DNA of 64,000 bases from Palleronia rufa (GCF_000743715.1 NZ_JQEY01000003.1:158112-222111); one strand, 5' to 3'; numbered from the stretch's first letter, positions 38,909 through 48,473 are shown. Notes: a model not told the origin generated them from the sequence alone. Numbers and translations: made by a program.

Positions 38909-39541
38909 ATGCCGAAAAGCGACCCATTCGGATTCGACATGCGCGTGTCGTCGGCGAAAAAGAAAAACCCGCGCGGCAAGCGGGGCATGTCCGGCGCGTT
39001 CGAGACCTCGACGCGGGTCTGCGAACATCCCGGCTGCGCCGAAAAGGGTCTCTACCGGGCGCCCCGCTCACCCGATCACCTGGATGAGTACCTGTGGTTC
39101 TGCAAGGATCACGTCAGAGAGTACAATCTGAAGTGGAACTTCTTCAACGGCCAGACCGAGGAGGAATTCGACGAGCAGATCTCCAAGGACAAGGTCTGGG
39201 GCCGCGACACCAAGCCCTGGCGGTCCGAGGAGCAGCGCGCCTGGGCGCGGCTGGGCGTGGACGACCCGCATCAGGTGCTGGGCAACAACGCCACCCGCAA
39301 CCCCGGCAAGTCCGAGACCGGCGGCACGACCCGCCGACTGCCCCCGACAGAGCGCCGCGCGATCGAGATCCTGGATGCGCGCGACCACTGGACCAAGGCG
39401 GAAATCCGCAAGGCCTACAAGGCTTTGATCAAGGTTCTTCACCCCGACATGAACGGCGGCGACCGCGGTCACGAGGAACAGCTGTCAGAGGTGGTCTGGG
39501 CCTGGGATCAGATCAAGGACAGCCGTCACTTCACCGGCTGA
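38909..39541 (+). CDS. J-domain (DnaJ-like) protein with N-terminal Cys/His region
   Basis: This 210-residue protein has its J domain at the C-terminus (about 155-205): DHWTKAEIRKAYKALIKVL then H178-P179-D180. The N-terminal part has Cys38, Cys43, Cys65 and His68 (CEHPGC and WFCKDH), a likely zinc-binding cluster, and aromatic-rich NLKWNFFNG. J proteins stimulate DnaK ATPase; the substrate adaptor role of the N-terminal part is unknown. AAAGGAG sits before ATG 38909. It is divergent from bolA and convergent with msrB, 44 bases away. Confidence 0.9.
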   Translation: MPKSDPFGFDMRVSSAKKKNPRGKRGMSGAFETSTRVCEHPGCAEKGLYRAPRSPDHLDEYLWFCKDHVREYNLKWNFFNGQTEEEFDEQISKDKVWGRDTKPWRSEEQRAWARLGVDDPHQVLGNNATRNPGKSETGGTTRRLPPTERRAIEILDARDHWTKAEIRKAYKALIKVLHPDMNGGDRGHEEQLSEVVWAWDQIKDSRHFTG

Positions 39542-39585
39542 CGCGTCGGGCGCGCACCTTGCGGCCGCGCCCGGTCAGGTCCGCT

Positions 39586-40071
39586 CTAGCCGACGACCTT
39601 CGCGCCCCCGGCGGAGGGGGCGAAGTACATCGCCACGCCGTTCATGCACCATCTCTGTCCGGTGGGCTCCGGCCCGTCCTGGAACACATGACCCATGTGA
39701 CTGCCGCAGCGGTCGCAATGGACCTCCGTGCGCGTGCCGAACAGCCCCGGGTCGGGCTTGGTGCCCACGGCATCCTCAAGCGGCGCCCAGAAGGACGGCC
39801 AGCCGGTGCCGGACTTGAACTTGGTGTCCGACGGGTAGAGCGCCTGATCGCAGCCCTTGCAGTGATACGTTCCCTTGTCCGTGATCGCGTTCAGCGGTGA
39901 GCTGAACGCCCGTTCGGTGCCCTCGTCCCGCATCACCCGGTATTCGGCGTCGGTCAGCATCGCCCGCCATTCCTTGCGCGAGCGGGTCACCTCGAACGCC
40001 TCTGCGGCGCGGGCGGCGCCGGGCAGCAGGGCGGCCATGGCGCCGGCGGTCAGGAAAGCCCTTCGGTACAT
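39586..40071 (-). CDS. msrB: Exported peptide methionine (R)-S-oxide reductase
   Basis: This 161-residue MsrB has an N-terminal export signal with a twin-arginine look (YRRAFLTAG, then AARAAEA), so it is probably periplasmic. The zinc site is C71/C74 (CKGC) and C119/C122 (CDRC). The catalytic Cys is C142 in QRWCMNGVAM, and the G-W-P-S-F motif is present. It repairs methionine-R-sulfoxide in oxidised proteins. It lies 102 bases after the anti-sigma gene on the same strand, so the sigma factor may control it. Confidence 0.93.
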   Translation of the reverse strand: MYRRAFLTAGAMAALLPGAARAAEAFEVTRSRKEWRAMLTDAEYRVMRDEGTERAFSSPLNAITDKGTYHCKGCDQALYPSDTKFKSGTGWPSFWAPLEDAVGTKPDPGLFGTRTEVHCDRCGSHMGHVFQDGPEPTGQRWCMNGVAMYFAPSAGGAKVVG

Positions 40072-40161
40072 CGGTCGTCCTCCGGTTTGGATCTTCGGTG
40101 GATACAGTAACCCGCAGGGCCGGCGGGGCGACAGCGGCATGGCGCAGACGTGATCGACGTG

Positions 40162-40185
40162 TCAGGCGTCTTCTCAGGCGTCTTC
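40162..40185 (-). repeat. 12-bp tandem duplication over the anti-sigma stop codon
   Basis: TCAGGCGTCTTC occurs twice in perfect tandem. On the gene strand it encodes Glu-Asp-Ala-stop twice, so the gene ends with two identical in-frame stops four codons apart. It is probably a replication-slippage duplication. Confidence 0.9.
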
Positions 40186-40890
40186 CACCGCGCCGACCGC
40201 CAGGATCGGACCCGAAGGCGCGGCATCCGGAGAGCCGCCGGGCGGTTCGTCCGAAATCGCCAGCGTCCCGGTGGGAATGGCGCCGGCGAGATCGTCCGGC
40301 ACGTCCACCTCGACCTCCCGGCCCTCGGGCAGCACGCCCAGAGATACCGGGCCTTCCGCGCCCTCCGCGATCAGCCACAGCTCCAGCACCCGTCCCGGCG
40401 CCGGGCCGCCCGCCTGGCGCAGCACGGTGATCGCGTTGTCGCGCGGATCGAAACGGGCCTGCACCACCAGGTCCGAGTCCTCTCCCTGCAACTGCGCGGC
40501 ATAAAGCGGCCCCGAATAGGGCGGCTCGATCCGCGGCAGGGCCACGGTCAGAAACAGGACCGCCGCGCCCGCCGCCAACAGCCCGCCCAGACCGCCGGCG
40601 AACAGCCGCCCCAGCACCGAACCGCGCCGCCGCCGCTCATTGTGGCGCGCGTCGGCCACGGCCTGTCTCAGCGCCGCGCGGATGCCGGCGGGCGGATCGA
40701 CGGGCGCGACCGTGTCGGCCAGCTGCGCGAACCGCTCGCTCCACTGTGCGACAAGAGCGCGGAACGCGCCATCGACGGCCAGCCGGTCCTCTGCCGCCCT
40801 GCGCGCCTCTGGCGGCAGCAGGTGGAGGACATATTCGCCCGCCAGCACCGCATCGCTCCCGAAGGGTCCGTCGATCGTCCCGTCGCTCAT
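40174..40890 (-). CDS. RskA-type anti-sigma factor
   Basis: This 238-residue membrane protein has a cytoplasmic N-terminal anti-sigma helix region (about 10-60, VLAGEYVLHLLPPEARRAAE). One transmembrane helix follows at about 94-117 (LFAGGLGGLLAAGAAVLFL), then a periplasmic RskA domain (about 125-238) with LELWLIAEGAEGPVSLGVLP. It should hold the adjacent ECF sigma factor at the membrane until a signal releases it by proteolysis. Its start overlaps the sigma stop by ATGA, the usual arrangement. A periplasm-facing sensor and a neighbouring exported msrB hint at envelope oxidative stress. Confidence 0.9.
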   Translation of the reverse strand: MSDGTIDGPFGSDAVLAGEYVLHLLPPEARRAAEDRLAVDGAFRALVAQWSERFAQLADTVAPVDPPAGIRAALRQAVADARHNERRRRGSVLGRLFAGGLGGLLAAGAAVLFLTVALPRIEPPYSGPLYAAQLQGEDSDLVVQARFDPRDNAITVLRQAGGPAPGRVLELWLIAEGAEGPVSLGVLPEGREVEVDVPDDLAGAIPTGTLAISDEPPGGSPDAAPSGPILAVGAVEDA

Positions 40891-41465
40891 CCGCCCAGGC
40901 ACTCCCTCAGCTTGATCAGGCTCCGCCGGAGCCATGTTCGCATCGTGTTCAGCGGCACGGCGAACCGGTCCGACAGGTCCTGATAGGACTGGCCGTCCAG
41001 ATACGCACCCCGCACGGCGGCGGCGCGGTCGTCGTCCAGCTCATCCAGGCAGCGGGCGATCTCCCGCGCCTGGGAGGCGGCGATGGCCTGCGCCTCCGGG
41101 CCGGGCGCCTTGTCCTCAAGCCCGCCCACGGCATCGGCATCCTCATGGACCACCTTGCGCGCGCGCAGCCGGTCGATCGCCGTGTTCCGGGCGATGGTGA
41201 TGAGCCACGTCATCGGGCTGAGCCCGTTCGCGGAATAGCGCCCGGCATTGCGCCAGACCTTCACGAAAACCTCCTGCAAGACCTCTTCCGCATCGGGCCT
41301 GCTGTCCAACACACGCAGGCAGACGCCGAACAGTTTCGCCGATGTCGCGTCGTAGAGAGCAAGGAAAGCGTCCCGATCCTGTTGCGCGGTGCGGGCGATC
41401 ATCGCCTCGATATCGTCTCTGGTGGTGGTCGCCAACGGCGTCGCTCCGGATCTGGGGACGGTCAC
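40887..41465 (-). CDS. ECF-family RNA polymerase sigma factor
   Basis: This 192-residue ECF sigma has region 2 (about 25-100, FLALYDATSAKLFGVCLRVL, EEVLQEVFVKVWRNAGRY and WLITIARNTAIDRLRAR) and region 4 (about 135-190, QSYQDLSDRFAVPLNTMRTW then LRRSLIKLRECL). Pairing with an RskA-type anti-sigma fits the SigK-like ECF group. It overlaps the anti-sigma gene (ATGA). It is divergent from cobS with a 135-base gap, where an autoregulated promoter would be expected. Confidence 0.93.
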   Translation of the reverse strand: MTVPRSGATPLATTTRDDIEAMIARTAQQDRDAFLALYDATSAKLFGVCLRVLDSRPDAEEVLQEVFVKVWRNAGRYSANGLSPMTWLITIARNTAIDRLRARKVVHEDADAVGGLEDKAPGPEAQAIAASQAREIARCLDELDDDRAAAVRGAYLDGQSYQDLSDRFAVPLNTMRTWLRRSLIKLRECLGG

Positions 41466-41600
41466 TGACCGCGGTTAGACCAAACCGGCGCTGTTCTGGC
41501 CAGACGGAAAAGGCCTTTCCCTTGCGGGCGGGGGCCATATGTTGCACGACGCCTGCGACACGCGACCCCCGCCCCGGCGCGGAGAAAGAAGGACCCAGAC

Positions 41601-42587
41601 ATGGCCGACGGCAGCCTCGACATCCAAGCCAAGCCGAACCGCAAGGTCTCGGTGCGCGAGACCTTCGGCATCGACAGCGACATGGTGGTGCACGGCTTCG
41701 CCGATCGCTCGGAGCGGGTGCCGGAACGCGACCCGACCTATCGCTTCGACGCCGACACGACGCTGGCGATCCTGGCCGGGTTCGAGCACAACCGCCGCGT
41801 CATGATCCAGGGCTACCACGGCACCGGCAAGTCCACCCATATCGAGCAGGTGGCCGCGCAGCTGAACTGGCCCTGCGTGCGCGTGAACCTCGACAGCCAC
41901 ATCAGCCGGATCGACCTGATCGGCAAGGATGCGATCAAGTTGAGGGACGGGGTGCAGGTCACGGAATTCCAGGAAGGAATCCTGCCCTGGGCGCTGAGCA
42001 ACCCGACCGCCATCGTGTTCGACGAATACGACGCGGGCCGCGCCGACGTGATGTTCGTGATCCAGCGGGTGCTGGAGGTGGACGGCAAGCTGACGCTCCT
42101 GGACCAGAACAAGGTGATCCATCCGCATCCCTATTTCCGCCTCTTCGCCACGTCGAACACCGTGGGGCTGGGCGACACGACCGGACTCTATCACGGCACC
42201 CAGCAGATCAACCAGGGCCAGATGGACCGCTGGTCGCTGGTGGCGACGCTGAACTACCTGGAGCATGACGCGGAGGCGCGGATCGTGCTGTCGAAGATGC
42301 CCGGCTACGACACCGACACGGGGCGCCGGACCATCAACCAGATGGTGACCGTGGCCGATCTGACCCGCACCGCCTTCATGAACGGTGAGCTGAGCACCGT
42401 GATGAGTCCCCGGACCGTGATCGCCTGGGCCCAGAACGCCGAGATCTTCGGCAATGTCGGCTACGCCTTCCGGCTGAGCTTTCTCAACAAGTGCGACGAG
42501 CTTGAGCGCGAGACCGTGGCCGAGTTCTACCAGCGCTGCTTTGACGAGGAACTGCCCGAAAGTGCCGCCAGCGTCAGCCTGGGCTGA
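41601..42587 (+). CDS. cobS: Cobaltochelatase subunit CobS
   Basis: This 328-residue AAA+ ATPase subunit of the aerobic CobNST cobaltochelatase inserts cobalt into hydrogenobyrinic acid a,c-diamide. Walker A is GYHGTGKS (71-78) and Walker B is [32 protein letters not shown] and the N-terminal [10 protein letters not shown] are CobS markers. AGAAGGA precedes the ATG. cobT lies 332 bases downstream on the same strand; cobN is not in the window, as is common. Confidence 0.96.
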   Translation: MADGSLDIQAKPNRKVSVRETFGIDSDMVVHGFADRSERVPERDPTYRFDADTTLAILAGFEHNRRVMIQGYHGTGKSTHIEQVAAQLNWPCVRVNLDSHISRIDLIGKDAIKLRDGVQVTEFQEGILPWALSNPTAIVFDEYDAGRADVMFVIQRVLEVDGKLTLLDQNKVIHPHPYFRLFATSNTVGLGDTTGLYHGTQQINQGQMDRWSLVATLNYLEHDAEARIVLSKMPGYDTDTGRRTINQMVTVADLTRTAFMNGELSTVMSPRTVIAWAQNAEIFGNVGYAFRLSFLNKCDELERETVAEFYQRCFDEELPESAASVSLG

Positions 42588-42919
42588 CCTGCGCGCGGCG
42601 CGTTAGGGCCGCCGAAAGGCGCGCCGGGGCATCACCCCCCGGCGCGCGACAGGACGACGACAGGGATCAGGGGCCACCTCCGGCCTGGCAATCGGAGGGG
42701 GTGGCCGCAACGGTCTCACCGGTGAGAGAAACGGCCCGGGGGTGACGCCCCGCCGCAGCATCCCTGCCCCGACCGGGTGGCGCCACCAATCGTCCCCATC
42801 ACGGACATCCGCCGTCCCCCGGCCCGCCTTGCGGGGCTCCGGGGCGAAAGGCGTGGCGGCGGCCGGCAACATCGCCCGGCCCCATTGTGCCTGCCGTCCC
42901 AGCGGCTAGATTGCACCCC
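42588..42919. other. Intergenic region between cobS and cobT
   Basis: No gene is convincing here. A perfect 11-base-arm hairpin lies at 42619-42629/42637-42647 with a 7-base loop, about 30 bases after the cobS stop, and is a likely terminator without a T-run. A 12-base palindrome CTCACCGGTGAG is near 42715-42726. An imperfect inverted repeat (GGCCACCTCCG against CGGAGG..TGGCC) lies around 42673-42707. These suggest cobT has its own promoter. Confidence 0.45.
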
Positions 42920-44800
42920 ATGGCGAACAAGACCGAAAATCCGGCCGATCCGTTCAAGAAGGCCCTGGCAGAGGCGACGCGCACGCTCGCCAACGACCCG
43001 GAGATGGGCGTGACCTATTCGGTCGATCCGCCGGGGATTTCCAACGACGGGCTGCGCCTGCCGCAGGTCAGCCGCCGCATGACCCGCGACGAGGTCATGC
43101 TGGCGCGCGGCACCGCCGACAGCTACGCGCTGCGCCGCCGGTTCCACGACGGCGCGACGAACCGCCGCTACGCCCCGGAGGGCGATCTGGCGCGGGAGAT
43201 CTTCGAGGCGATGGAACACGCCCGCTGCGAGGCGATCGGCGCCCGCGCCATGCCCGGCACCGCGTCCAACATCGACACGCGGATCGAGGCGGATGCCGCG
43301 CGCAAGGGCTACAAGTCGCTGGTCGCCAAGGAAGAGGTGCCGCTGTCGGTCGCCGCGGGCTACCTGGTGCGTCAGATGGCCACCGGCCGCGACCTGCCGG
43401 AAGGCGCCGACGTGGCCGCGAACCTGTGGCGCGCGCATTTCGAGGATCAGGCCGGGGCGACCCTGGGCGAGCTGGACGACGCGCTGTCCGACCAGGCCCG
43501 GTTCGCGCGGATGGCGCGGCAGGTGATCGACGATCTGGGCTACGGCGACCAGCTGGGCGACGATCCCGACGGCGACCCGGACGAGGAGGGCGACGACCAG
43601 GAGGCCGATGCCGCGGAGGAGGACCAGCCCGATTCGACCGGCGGCGACCAGGAGGACAGCGACGAACAGGAGGCCGCGCCCGACCAGAGCCAGGAGACCC
43701 AGACCGACGCGGCCGAGGCGCAGGTCTCCATGGACGACATGGCCGATGCCGCCGAGGGCGAAGAGAGCGACCTGCCCGACGGCGACGCGCCCCTGGAGCC
43801 GCCGCCGCCCCCCGCCGTGAGCGAGGCCGACAGCAACTACAAGGTGTTCCTGCAGCAGCACGACGAGATCATCCGCGCCGAGGAGCTGGCCGAACCGGCC
43901 GAGCTGGAGCGGCTGCGCGCCTATCTCGACAAGCAGCTGGAGCCGCTGAAGGGCGCGGTGTCGCGCCTGGCCAACAAGCTGCAGCGCCGTCTCCAGGCCA
44001 AGCAGAACCGGTCCTGGGAGTTCGACCGCGACGAGGGGCTGCTGGATGCCGGGCGGCTGGCGCGGGTGGTGGCGTCGCCGACGACGCCGCTCAGCTACAA
44101 GGTCGAGAAGGACACCGAGTTCCGCGATACCGTGGTCACGCTGCTGCTGGACAACTCCGGCTCGATGCGGGGGCGGCCGATCAGCATCGCCGCGATCTGC
44201 GCCGACGTGCTGTCCCAGACGCTGGAACGCTGCGACGTCAAGACCGAGATCCTGGGCTTCACCACCCGCGCCTGGAAGGGCGGCCAGAGCCGGGAGGCGT
44301 GGCTGGCCGCCGGCCGCCCGCAGTTGCCGGGCCGGCTGAACGACCTGCGCCACATCATCTACAAGTCCGCCGACGCGCCCTGGCGCCGCGCGCGCGCGAA
44401 CCTGGGGCTGATGATGAAGGAGGGTCTGCTGAAGGAGAACATCGACGGCGAGGCGCTGGAATGGGCCTACCGGCGCATCGCCGCACGGCCGGAGCAGCGC
44501 AAGATCCTGATGGTGATCTCTGACGGGGCGCCGGTGGACGACAGCACCCTGTCGGTGAACCCGGCGAATTACCTCGAAAAGCACCTGCGCGACGTGATCG
44601 CCATGGTCGAGAAGAGGCGCGCCGTGGAACTCTGCGCGATCGGCATCGGCCACGACGTGACGCGGTACTACGACCGGGCGGTGACGATCACCGATGCCGA
44701 CCAGCTGGCCGGCGCGATCACCGAACAGCTGGCGAGCCTCTTCGACATCGACCGCCGCAAGCGCGCGCGGATGCTGGGCAGGCCGGGCCGCGCGGCCTGA
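42920..44800 (+). CDS. cobT: Cobaltochelatase subunit CobT
   Basis: This 626-residue partner of CobS has an N-terminal CobT domain (about 1-210). A strongly acidic Asp/Glu/Gln-rich linker covers about 213-295. The C-terminal von Willebrand A domain has its MIDAS motif D-N-S-G-S starting at about D411 ([15 protein letters not shown]) and [19 protein letters not shown] later. Together CobS and CobT form the chelatase motor. ATG 42920 is chosen since homologues start MA-x-K-x-x-NPADPFK; an in-frame ATG 11 codons upstream lacks a ribosome site. The stop is followed 12 bases later by repeat element copy B. Confidence 0.96.
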   Translation: MANKTENPADPFKKALAEATRTLANDPEMGVTYSVDPPGISNDGLRLPQVSRRMTRDEVMLARGTADSYALRRRFHDGATNRRYAPEGDLAREIFEAMEHARCEAIGARAMPGTASNIDTRIEADAARKGYKSLVAKEEVPLSVAAGYLVRQMATGRDLPEGADVAANLWRAHFEDQAGATLGELDDALSDQARFARMARQVIDDLGYGDQLGDDPDGDPDEEGDDQEADAAEEDQPDSTGGDQEDSDEQEAAPDQSQETQTDAAEAQVSMDDMADAAEGEESDLPDGDAPLEPPPPPAVSEADSNYKVFLQQHDEIIRAEELAEPAELERLRAYLDKQLEPLKGAVSRLANKLQRRLQAKQNRSWEFDRDEGLLDAGRLARVVASPTTPLSYKVEKDTEFRDTVVTLLLDNSGSMRGRPISIAAICADVLSQTLERCDVKTEILGFTTRAWKGGQSREAWLAAGRPQLPGRLNDLRHIIYKSADAPWRRARANLGLMMKEGLLKENIDGEALEWAYRRIAARPEQRKILMVISDGAPVDDSTLSVNPANYLEKHLRDVIAMVEKRRAVELCAIGIGHDVTRYYDRAVTITDADQLAGAITEQLASLFDIDRRKRARMLGRPGRAA

Positions 44801-44812
44801 CGGCGCGCAAGA

Positions 44813-44872
44813 AGGGGGCGCTGCCCCCGTCGCCTGCGGCGACTCCCCCGGGATATTTCGGGAAAGATGAAG
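44813..44872 (+). repeat. Dispersed palindromic element, copy B
   Basis: This 60-base element has stem 1 GGGGGC-GCT-GCCCCC, stem 2 GTCGCC-TGC-GGCGAC, and the conserved tail GGGATATTTCGGG and AAAGATGAAG. It differs from copy C by one base and from copy A (minus strand, 14307-14365) by a few, including a compensatory pair in stem 2. It begins 12 bases after the cobT stop in the cobT direction. Its tail overlaps the leader of the aminopeptidase gene, with a spurious ATG at 44867. Confidence 0.85.
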
Positions 44873-44881
44873 GGCGGGGCC

Positions 44882-46687
44882 ATGTTCCAGAGCTTTGAGA
44901 CGGCGGGCGAGCGGGATGCGGGGCCCGGACGGCTGATGCAGTTGCGCGCCGCCATGGCCGCGGCGCGGCTCGACGCGTTTCTGGTGCCCCGCGCCGATGC
45001 GCATCAGGGCGAGTATGTGGCCGAGCGCGACGCACGGCTGCGCTGGCTGACGGGCTTCACCGGATCGGCGGGGATGGCCGTGGTGACCGCGCAGGCGGCG
45101 GCGATCTTCGTGGACGGGCGCTACGGCGTGCAGGTCCGCGCGGAGGTGGCGCCCTGCTTCGAACCGCAGCAGGTGCCCGGGCGCAAGGTTTCCGACTGGC
45201 TGGCCGGCCGGCTGGGACAGGGGGCGCGCGTCGGCTTCGATCCGTGGCTGCACACCCGGTCCGACATCGACGGGCTGCGCGACCGTCTGGGCGCCGGGAT
45301 CGGCGTGGTGCCCGTGACGCCCAATCCGGTGGACGGGATCTGGACCGACCGCCCCGCCCCGCCCCGGGGTCCGGTCCGCGCCTTTCCCGAAGCCATCGCC
45401 GGGGCCACACGGGCGGAGAAGATCGCCGGCATCTGCGCGGCGATGAAAGCGGAGGGACAGGCCTTTGCCGCGCTCAGCGTGCCGGATTCGATCTGCTGGC
45501 TGCTGAACATCCGCGGAGCGGACATTCCCCGCACCCCCGTCGTCCACGCCTTCGCCCTGATCGAGACCGCCACCGGCGCCGTGACGCTCTTTGCCGATCG
45601 AGCCAAGTTCCGCGACATGGACCCCGGCGTGCCGGTGCTGCCGCAGGAAGCCATCGTCCAGGCGCTGTCCCAACTCTCCGGGCCCGTGCGCGTGGACCGC
45701 GACACCGCCCCCTTCGCCTTTGGCGACATGCTGGAGGAGAGCGGGGTGGAGATCGCCTGGGCGCCCGATCCCTGCATCCTGCCCAAGGCGCGCAAGACCG
45801 GCGCGGAGATCGCGGCGACCCGCGCCGCGCATCTCCGCGACGGGGCGGCCATGGCGCGGTTCCTGCACTGGCTGGCGGGCGCGGAGGCGCGCGTGCTGGC
45901 CGGCGACCGGGTGACCGAGATCGACGTGGTCACGGCGCTGGAGGGGTTCCGGCACGAGACCGGCGCGCTGCAGGACATCTCGTTCGAGACCATCGCCGGC
46001 AGCGGTCCCCATGGGGCCATCGTCCATTACCGGGTGACGCGGCGGACCGACCGGGCGCTGGCGGCCAGAGAGCTGCTGCTGGTCGATTCGGGCGCCCAGT
46101 ACGAGGACGGGACCACCGACATCACCCGCACCGTGGCCATCGGCGCGCCCGGCGCCGAGGAAATCGCCTGTTTCACGCGCGTGTTGCAGGGGATGATCGC
46201 GCTGTCCCGCGCGCGCTGGCCCGAGGGGCTGGCCGGCCGCGACCTGGATGCGCTGGCGCGGGCGGCGCTGTGGCGGGCGGGACAGGACTACGACCACGGC
46301 ACCGGCCACGGGGTCGGCGTGAACCTGTCGGTCCACGAGGGGCCGCAGCGGATCTCTCGCCAGTCGGCCACGCCGCTTGAACCGGGCATGATCCTGTCGA
46401 ACGAGCCCGGCTACTACCGCGAGGGGGCGTTCGGCATCCGCATCGAGAACCTGGTCGCGGTCGCGCGCGCGGCGCCCCCCCCGGGCGGCGATCCGGACCG
46501 CGAGATGCTGGAGTTCGAGACGCTGAGCTTCGCACCCATCGACCGGCGGCTGATCGACACGGACGCGCTCTGCGCCTCGGAACGCCGCTGGCTCGACGGC
46601 TATCACGCCGCCGTGGCGGCGCGGATCGGTCCGCTGGTCCCCGCGGAGGTCGCGGCCTGGCTCCGGGACGTGACCCGGCCCCTGTGA
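44882..46687 (+). CDS. M24 family aminopeptidase P (Xaa-Pro aminopeptidase)
   Basis: This 601-residue protein is of the long, three-domain APP type. Two creatinase-N-like domains lie at about 20-150 and 165-310, followed by a pita-bread catalytic domain (about 315-530) and a short M24_C end (WLDGYHAAVAARI). The dinuclear metal ligands are visible: two Asp in LVDSGAQYEDGTTDITRT, His in GTGHGVGVNLSVHEG, and two Glu in NEPGYYREGAFGIRIEN. It removes N-terminal residues before proline. ATG 44882 (FQSFETAGER follows) is preferred to ATG 44867, which lies in the repeat element. Confidence 0.94.
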   Translation: MFQSFETAGERDAGPGRLMQLRAAMAAARLDAFLVPRADAHQGEYVAERDARLRWLTGFTGSAGMAVVTAQAAAIFVDGRYGVQVRAEVAPCFEPQQVPGRKVSDWLAGRLGQGARVGFDPWLHTRSDIDGLRDRLGAGIGVVPVTPNPVDGIWTDRPAPPRGPVRAFPEAIAGATRAEKIAGICAAMKAEGQAFAALSVPDSICWLLNIRGADIPRTPVVHAFALIETATGAVTLFADRAKFRDMDPGVPVLPQEAIVQALSQLSGPVRVDRDTAPFAFGDMLEESGVEIAWAPDPCILPKARKTGAEIAATRAAHLRDGAAMARFLHWLAGAEARVLAGDRVTEIDVVTALEGFRHETGALQDISFETIAGSGPHGAIVHYRVTRRTDRALAARELLLVDSGAQYEDGTTDITRTVAIGAPGAEEIACFTRVLQGMIALSRARWPEGLAGRDLDALARAALWRAGQDYDHGTGHGVGVNLSVHEGPQRISRQSATPLEPGMILSNEPGYYREGAFGIRIENLVAVARAAPPPGGDPDREMLEFETLSFAPIDRRLIDTDALCASERRWLDGYHAAVAARIGPLVPAEVAAWLRDVTRPL

Positions 46688-46822
46688 CACGCGCCCCCGG
46701 TTGGGCGCGTCCCCGGTGACGGGCGCCCCGCAAAGCGCCTGTCGCAATTGCCTGCGACGCGCGACCTGCTACAGTCCACCGACCGGGCCCGGATCGGCGG
46801 CCCGCGACCGGGGGAGAACACC

Positions 46823-47164
46823 ATGGCGGAAAAGATCACCATCGAAGAGGCCGACGGCACCTGGGTCGTGCGGGCCGGCGGCGCGGTCATCGGCGAAAGC
46901 GCCGCGGCGCTGCGGCTGATCGAGGACGGCCATGACGACGTCATCTACTTTCCGCGCGGCGATGTGGCGATGGCCTTCCTGGACCCCTCGGACACCACGA
47001 CGGAGTGCCCGCACAAGGGAACGGCCAGCTATTTCAGCATCCAGACCAAATCGGTGACGCTGAAGGACGCGGCCTGGAGCTACGAGCAGCCCAAGGCCGG
47101 CGTGGGCCGGATCGAACGCTGCCTGGCATTCCAGGGCGACACGGTGACGGTCGAGCAGGTCTGA
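46823..47164 (+). CDS. DUF427 family protein
   Basis: This 113-residue small beta-rich protein has the DUF427 pattern: GTWVVRAGGAVIGES, VIYFPRGDVAMAFL, TECPHKGTASYFSI and AWSYEQPKAGVGRIERCLAF. The Cys-Pro-His-Lys-Gly motif is the family's most conserved point. Function is unknown. GGGGAGAA precedes the ATG. Its stop is 4 bases from the convergent livM stop. Confidence 0.92.
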   Translation: MAEKITIEEADGTWVVRAGGAVIGESAAALRLIEDGHDDVIYFPRGDVAMAFLDPSDTTTECPHKGTASYFSIQTKSVTLKDAAWSYEQPKAGVGRIERCLAFQGDTVTVEQV

Positions 47165-47168
47165 GCGG

Positions 47169-48473
47169 TCATTTCTCCGGGATCAGCCCGCGCGGACTGA
47201 ACCGCAGCACCAGCAGCAGAACCACGCCCATGGTCAGCAGCCGCATATGCGCGACCGAGTCGAGCAGATGCGATTTCAGCGGCGAGGCGTCGGACATGCC
47301 GGACGTGGCCAGCGACATGACCAGCTGGCCCAGAGGCTCGACCTGGACCCAGAGAAACCAGATCAGGAACCCGCCCAGCACGGCCCCCAGGTTCGAGCCC
47401 GACCCGCCGACGATCACCATCACCCAGATCAGGAAGGTGTAGCGCAGCGGCTGGTAGGTGGTCGGGGTCAGCTGCCCGTCCAGTGTGGTCATCATCGCGC
47501 CGGCCAGCCCGCAGACGGCGGAGCCCAGGACGAACACCTGCAGATGGCGGCGGGTGACGTCCTTGCCCATGGCGCGGGCGGCAACCTCATTGTCGCGGAT
47601 CGCGCGCATCATCCGGCCCCAGGGGCTGTGTAGCGCCAGTTGCGCCAGGACGAAGACGATCGCCAGAACCACGGCGAAAAGCCCGCCATAGAGCAGCTTG
47701 ACCCAGAGGCCGGAGGCGGTGACGGGGTCGATCCCCAGCGCATCGGCACGCTCCACGAAGGCGGAGGAGCGCTGCAGGTCGATTTCGTAGGGGACGGGGC
47801 GCGGCAGTCCGATGACGTTCTTGACGCCGCGGGCCAGCCAATCCTCGTTCTTCATGACGGCGATGACGATCTCGGCGATGCCGAGGGTGGCGATGGCCAG
47901 ATAGTCGGACCGCAACCCCAGCGCCGTCTTGCCGATGACCCAGGCGGCCCCCGCGGCCAGCAATCCGCCCGCGGGCCAGGCCAGCAGGATCGGCAGTCCC
48001 AGCCCGCCCAGATAGCCGGTGGTCGAGGCGTCCACCGACTCCACCGCCGCGACGCCCGGATCGAGCACCGCGCGGAACAGCACGAACCCCAGGATCAGGA
48101 TCGCCACCATGGCCACCGCCCGCACCCGGCCCGGCGCCAGCAGGCGCCAGGCGGCAATGGCCGCCGCGATGCTGACGGCCCCCAGCGCCAGCCCCGCCAG
48201 GATGCGCAGCCCGCCGGCCGACCAGGCCGCCCCCACCGGCGGCATGGAGACCAGCACCGACGCCAGACCGCCCAGCGCCACGAACCCCATGACACCGACG
48301 TTGAAGAGCCCGGCAAAACCCCATTGCAGGTTCACCCCCAGCGCCATGATCGCCGAGACCAGCCCGAAGTTCAGGATGAACAGAGCCGAGTTCCAGCTTT
48401 GCAGCACGCCCGTGCCCAGGATCAGCAGCGCCACGATGCCGAAAAGGCCGGCGTTGCGGACGGGTTCGCTCAT
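47169..48473 (-). CDS. livM: Branched-chain amino acid ABC transporter permease LivM
   Basis: This 434-residue inner-membrane permease has about ten or more hydrophobic helices. The BPD_transp_2 core shows ALGVNLQWGFAGLFNVGVMG, LRSDYLAIATLGIAEIVIAV and the cytoplasmic coupling loop GRMMRAIRDNEVAARAMGKD. It is longer than many LivM (about 320-420), with extra hydrophobic N-terminal helices. It overlaps livH by ATGA and is the last gene of the liv operon. Confidence 0.94.
   Translation of the reverse strand: MSEPVRNAGLFGIVALLILGTGVLQSWNSALFILNFGLVSAIMALGVNLQWGFAGLFNVGVMGFVALGGLASVLVSMPPVGAAWSAGGLRILAGLALGAVSIAAAIAAWRLLAPGRVRAVAMVAILILGFVLFRAVLDPGVAAVESVDASTTGYLGGLGLPILLAWPAGGLLAAGAAWVIGKTALGLRSDYLAIATLGIAEIVIAVMKNEDWLARGVKNVIGLPRPVPYEIDLQRSSAFVERADALGIDPVTASGLWVKLLYGGLFAVVLAIVFVLAQLALHSPWGRMMRAIRDNEVAARAMGKDVTRRHLQVFVLGSAVCGLAGAMMTTLDGQLTPTTYQPLRYTFLIWVMVIVGGSGSNLGAVLGGFLIWFLWVQVEPLGQLVMSLATSGMSDASPLKSHLLDSVAHMRLLTMGVVLLLVLRFSPRGLIPEK

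Noticed and set aside
42603-42872. 89-codon minus-strand frame between cobS and cobT
   Set aside because: It lies over strong inverted repeats, is Pro/Arg-rich, and has no ribosome site.
42588-42919. Cobalamin riboswitch ahead of cobT
   Set aside because: I looked for a B12-box-like segment in the hairpin-rich gap and did not see one. The hairpins are simple perfect stems.
42716-46747. Very long minus-strand open frame opposite cobT and the M24 aminopeptidase (over 1300 codons)
   Set aside because: It is antisense to two well-supported genes, with Arg/Gly/Ala-rich composition and no domain. High GC suppresses stops on the opposite strand.
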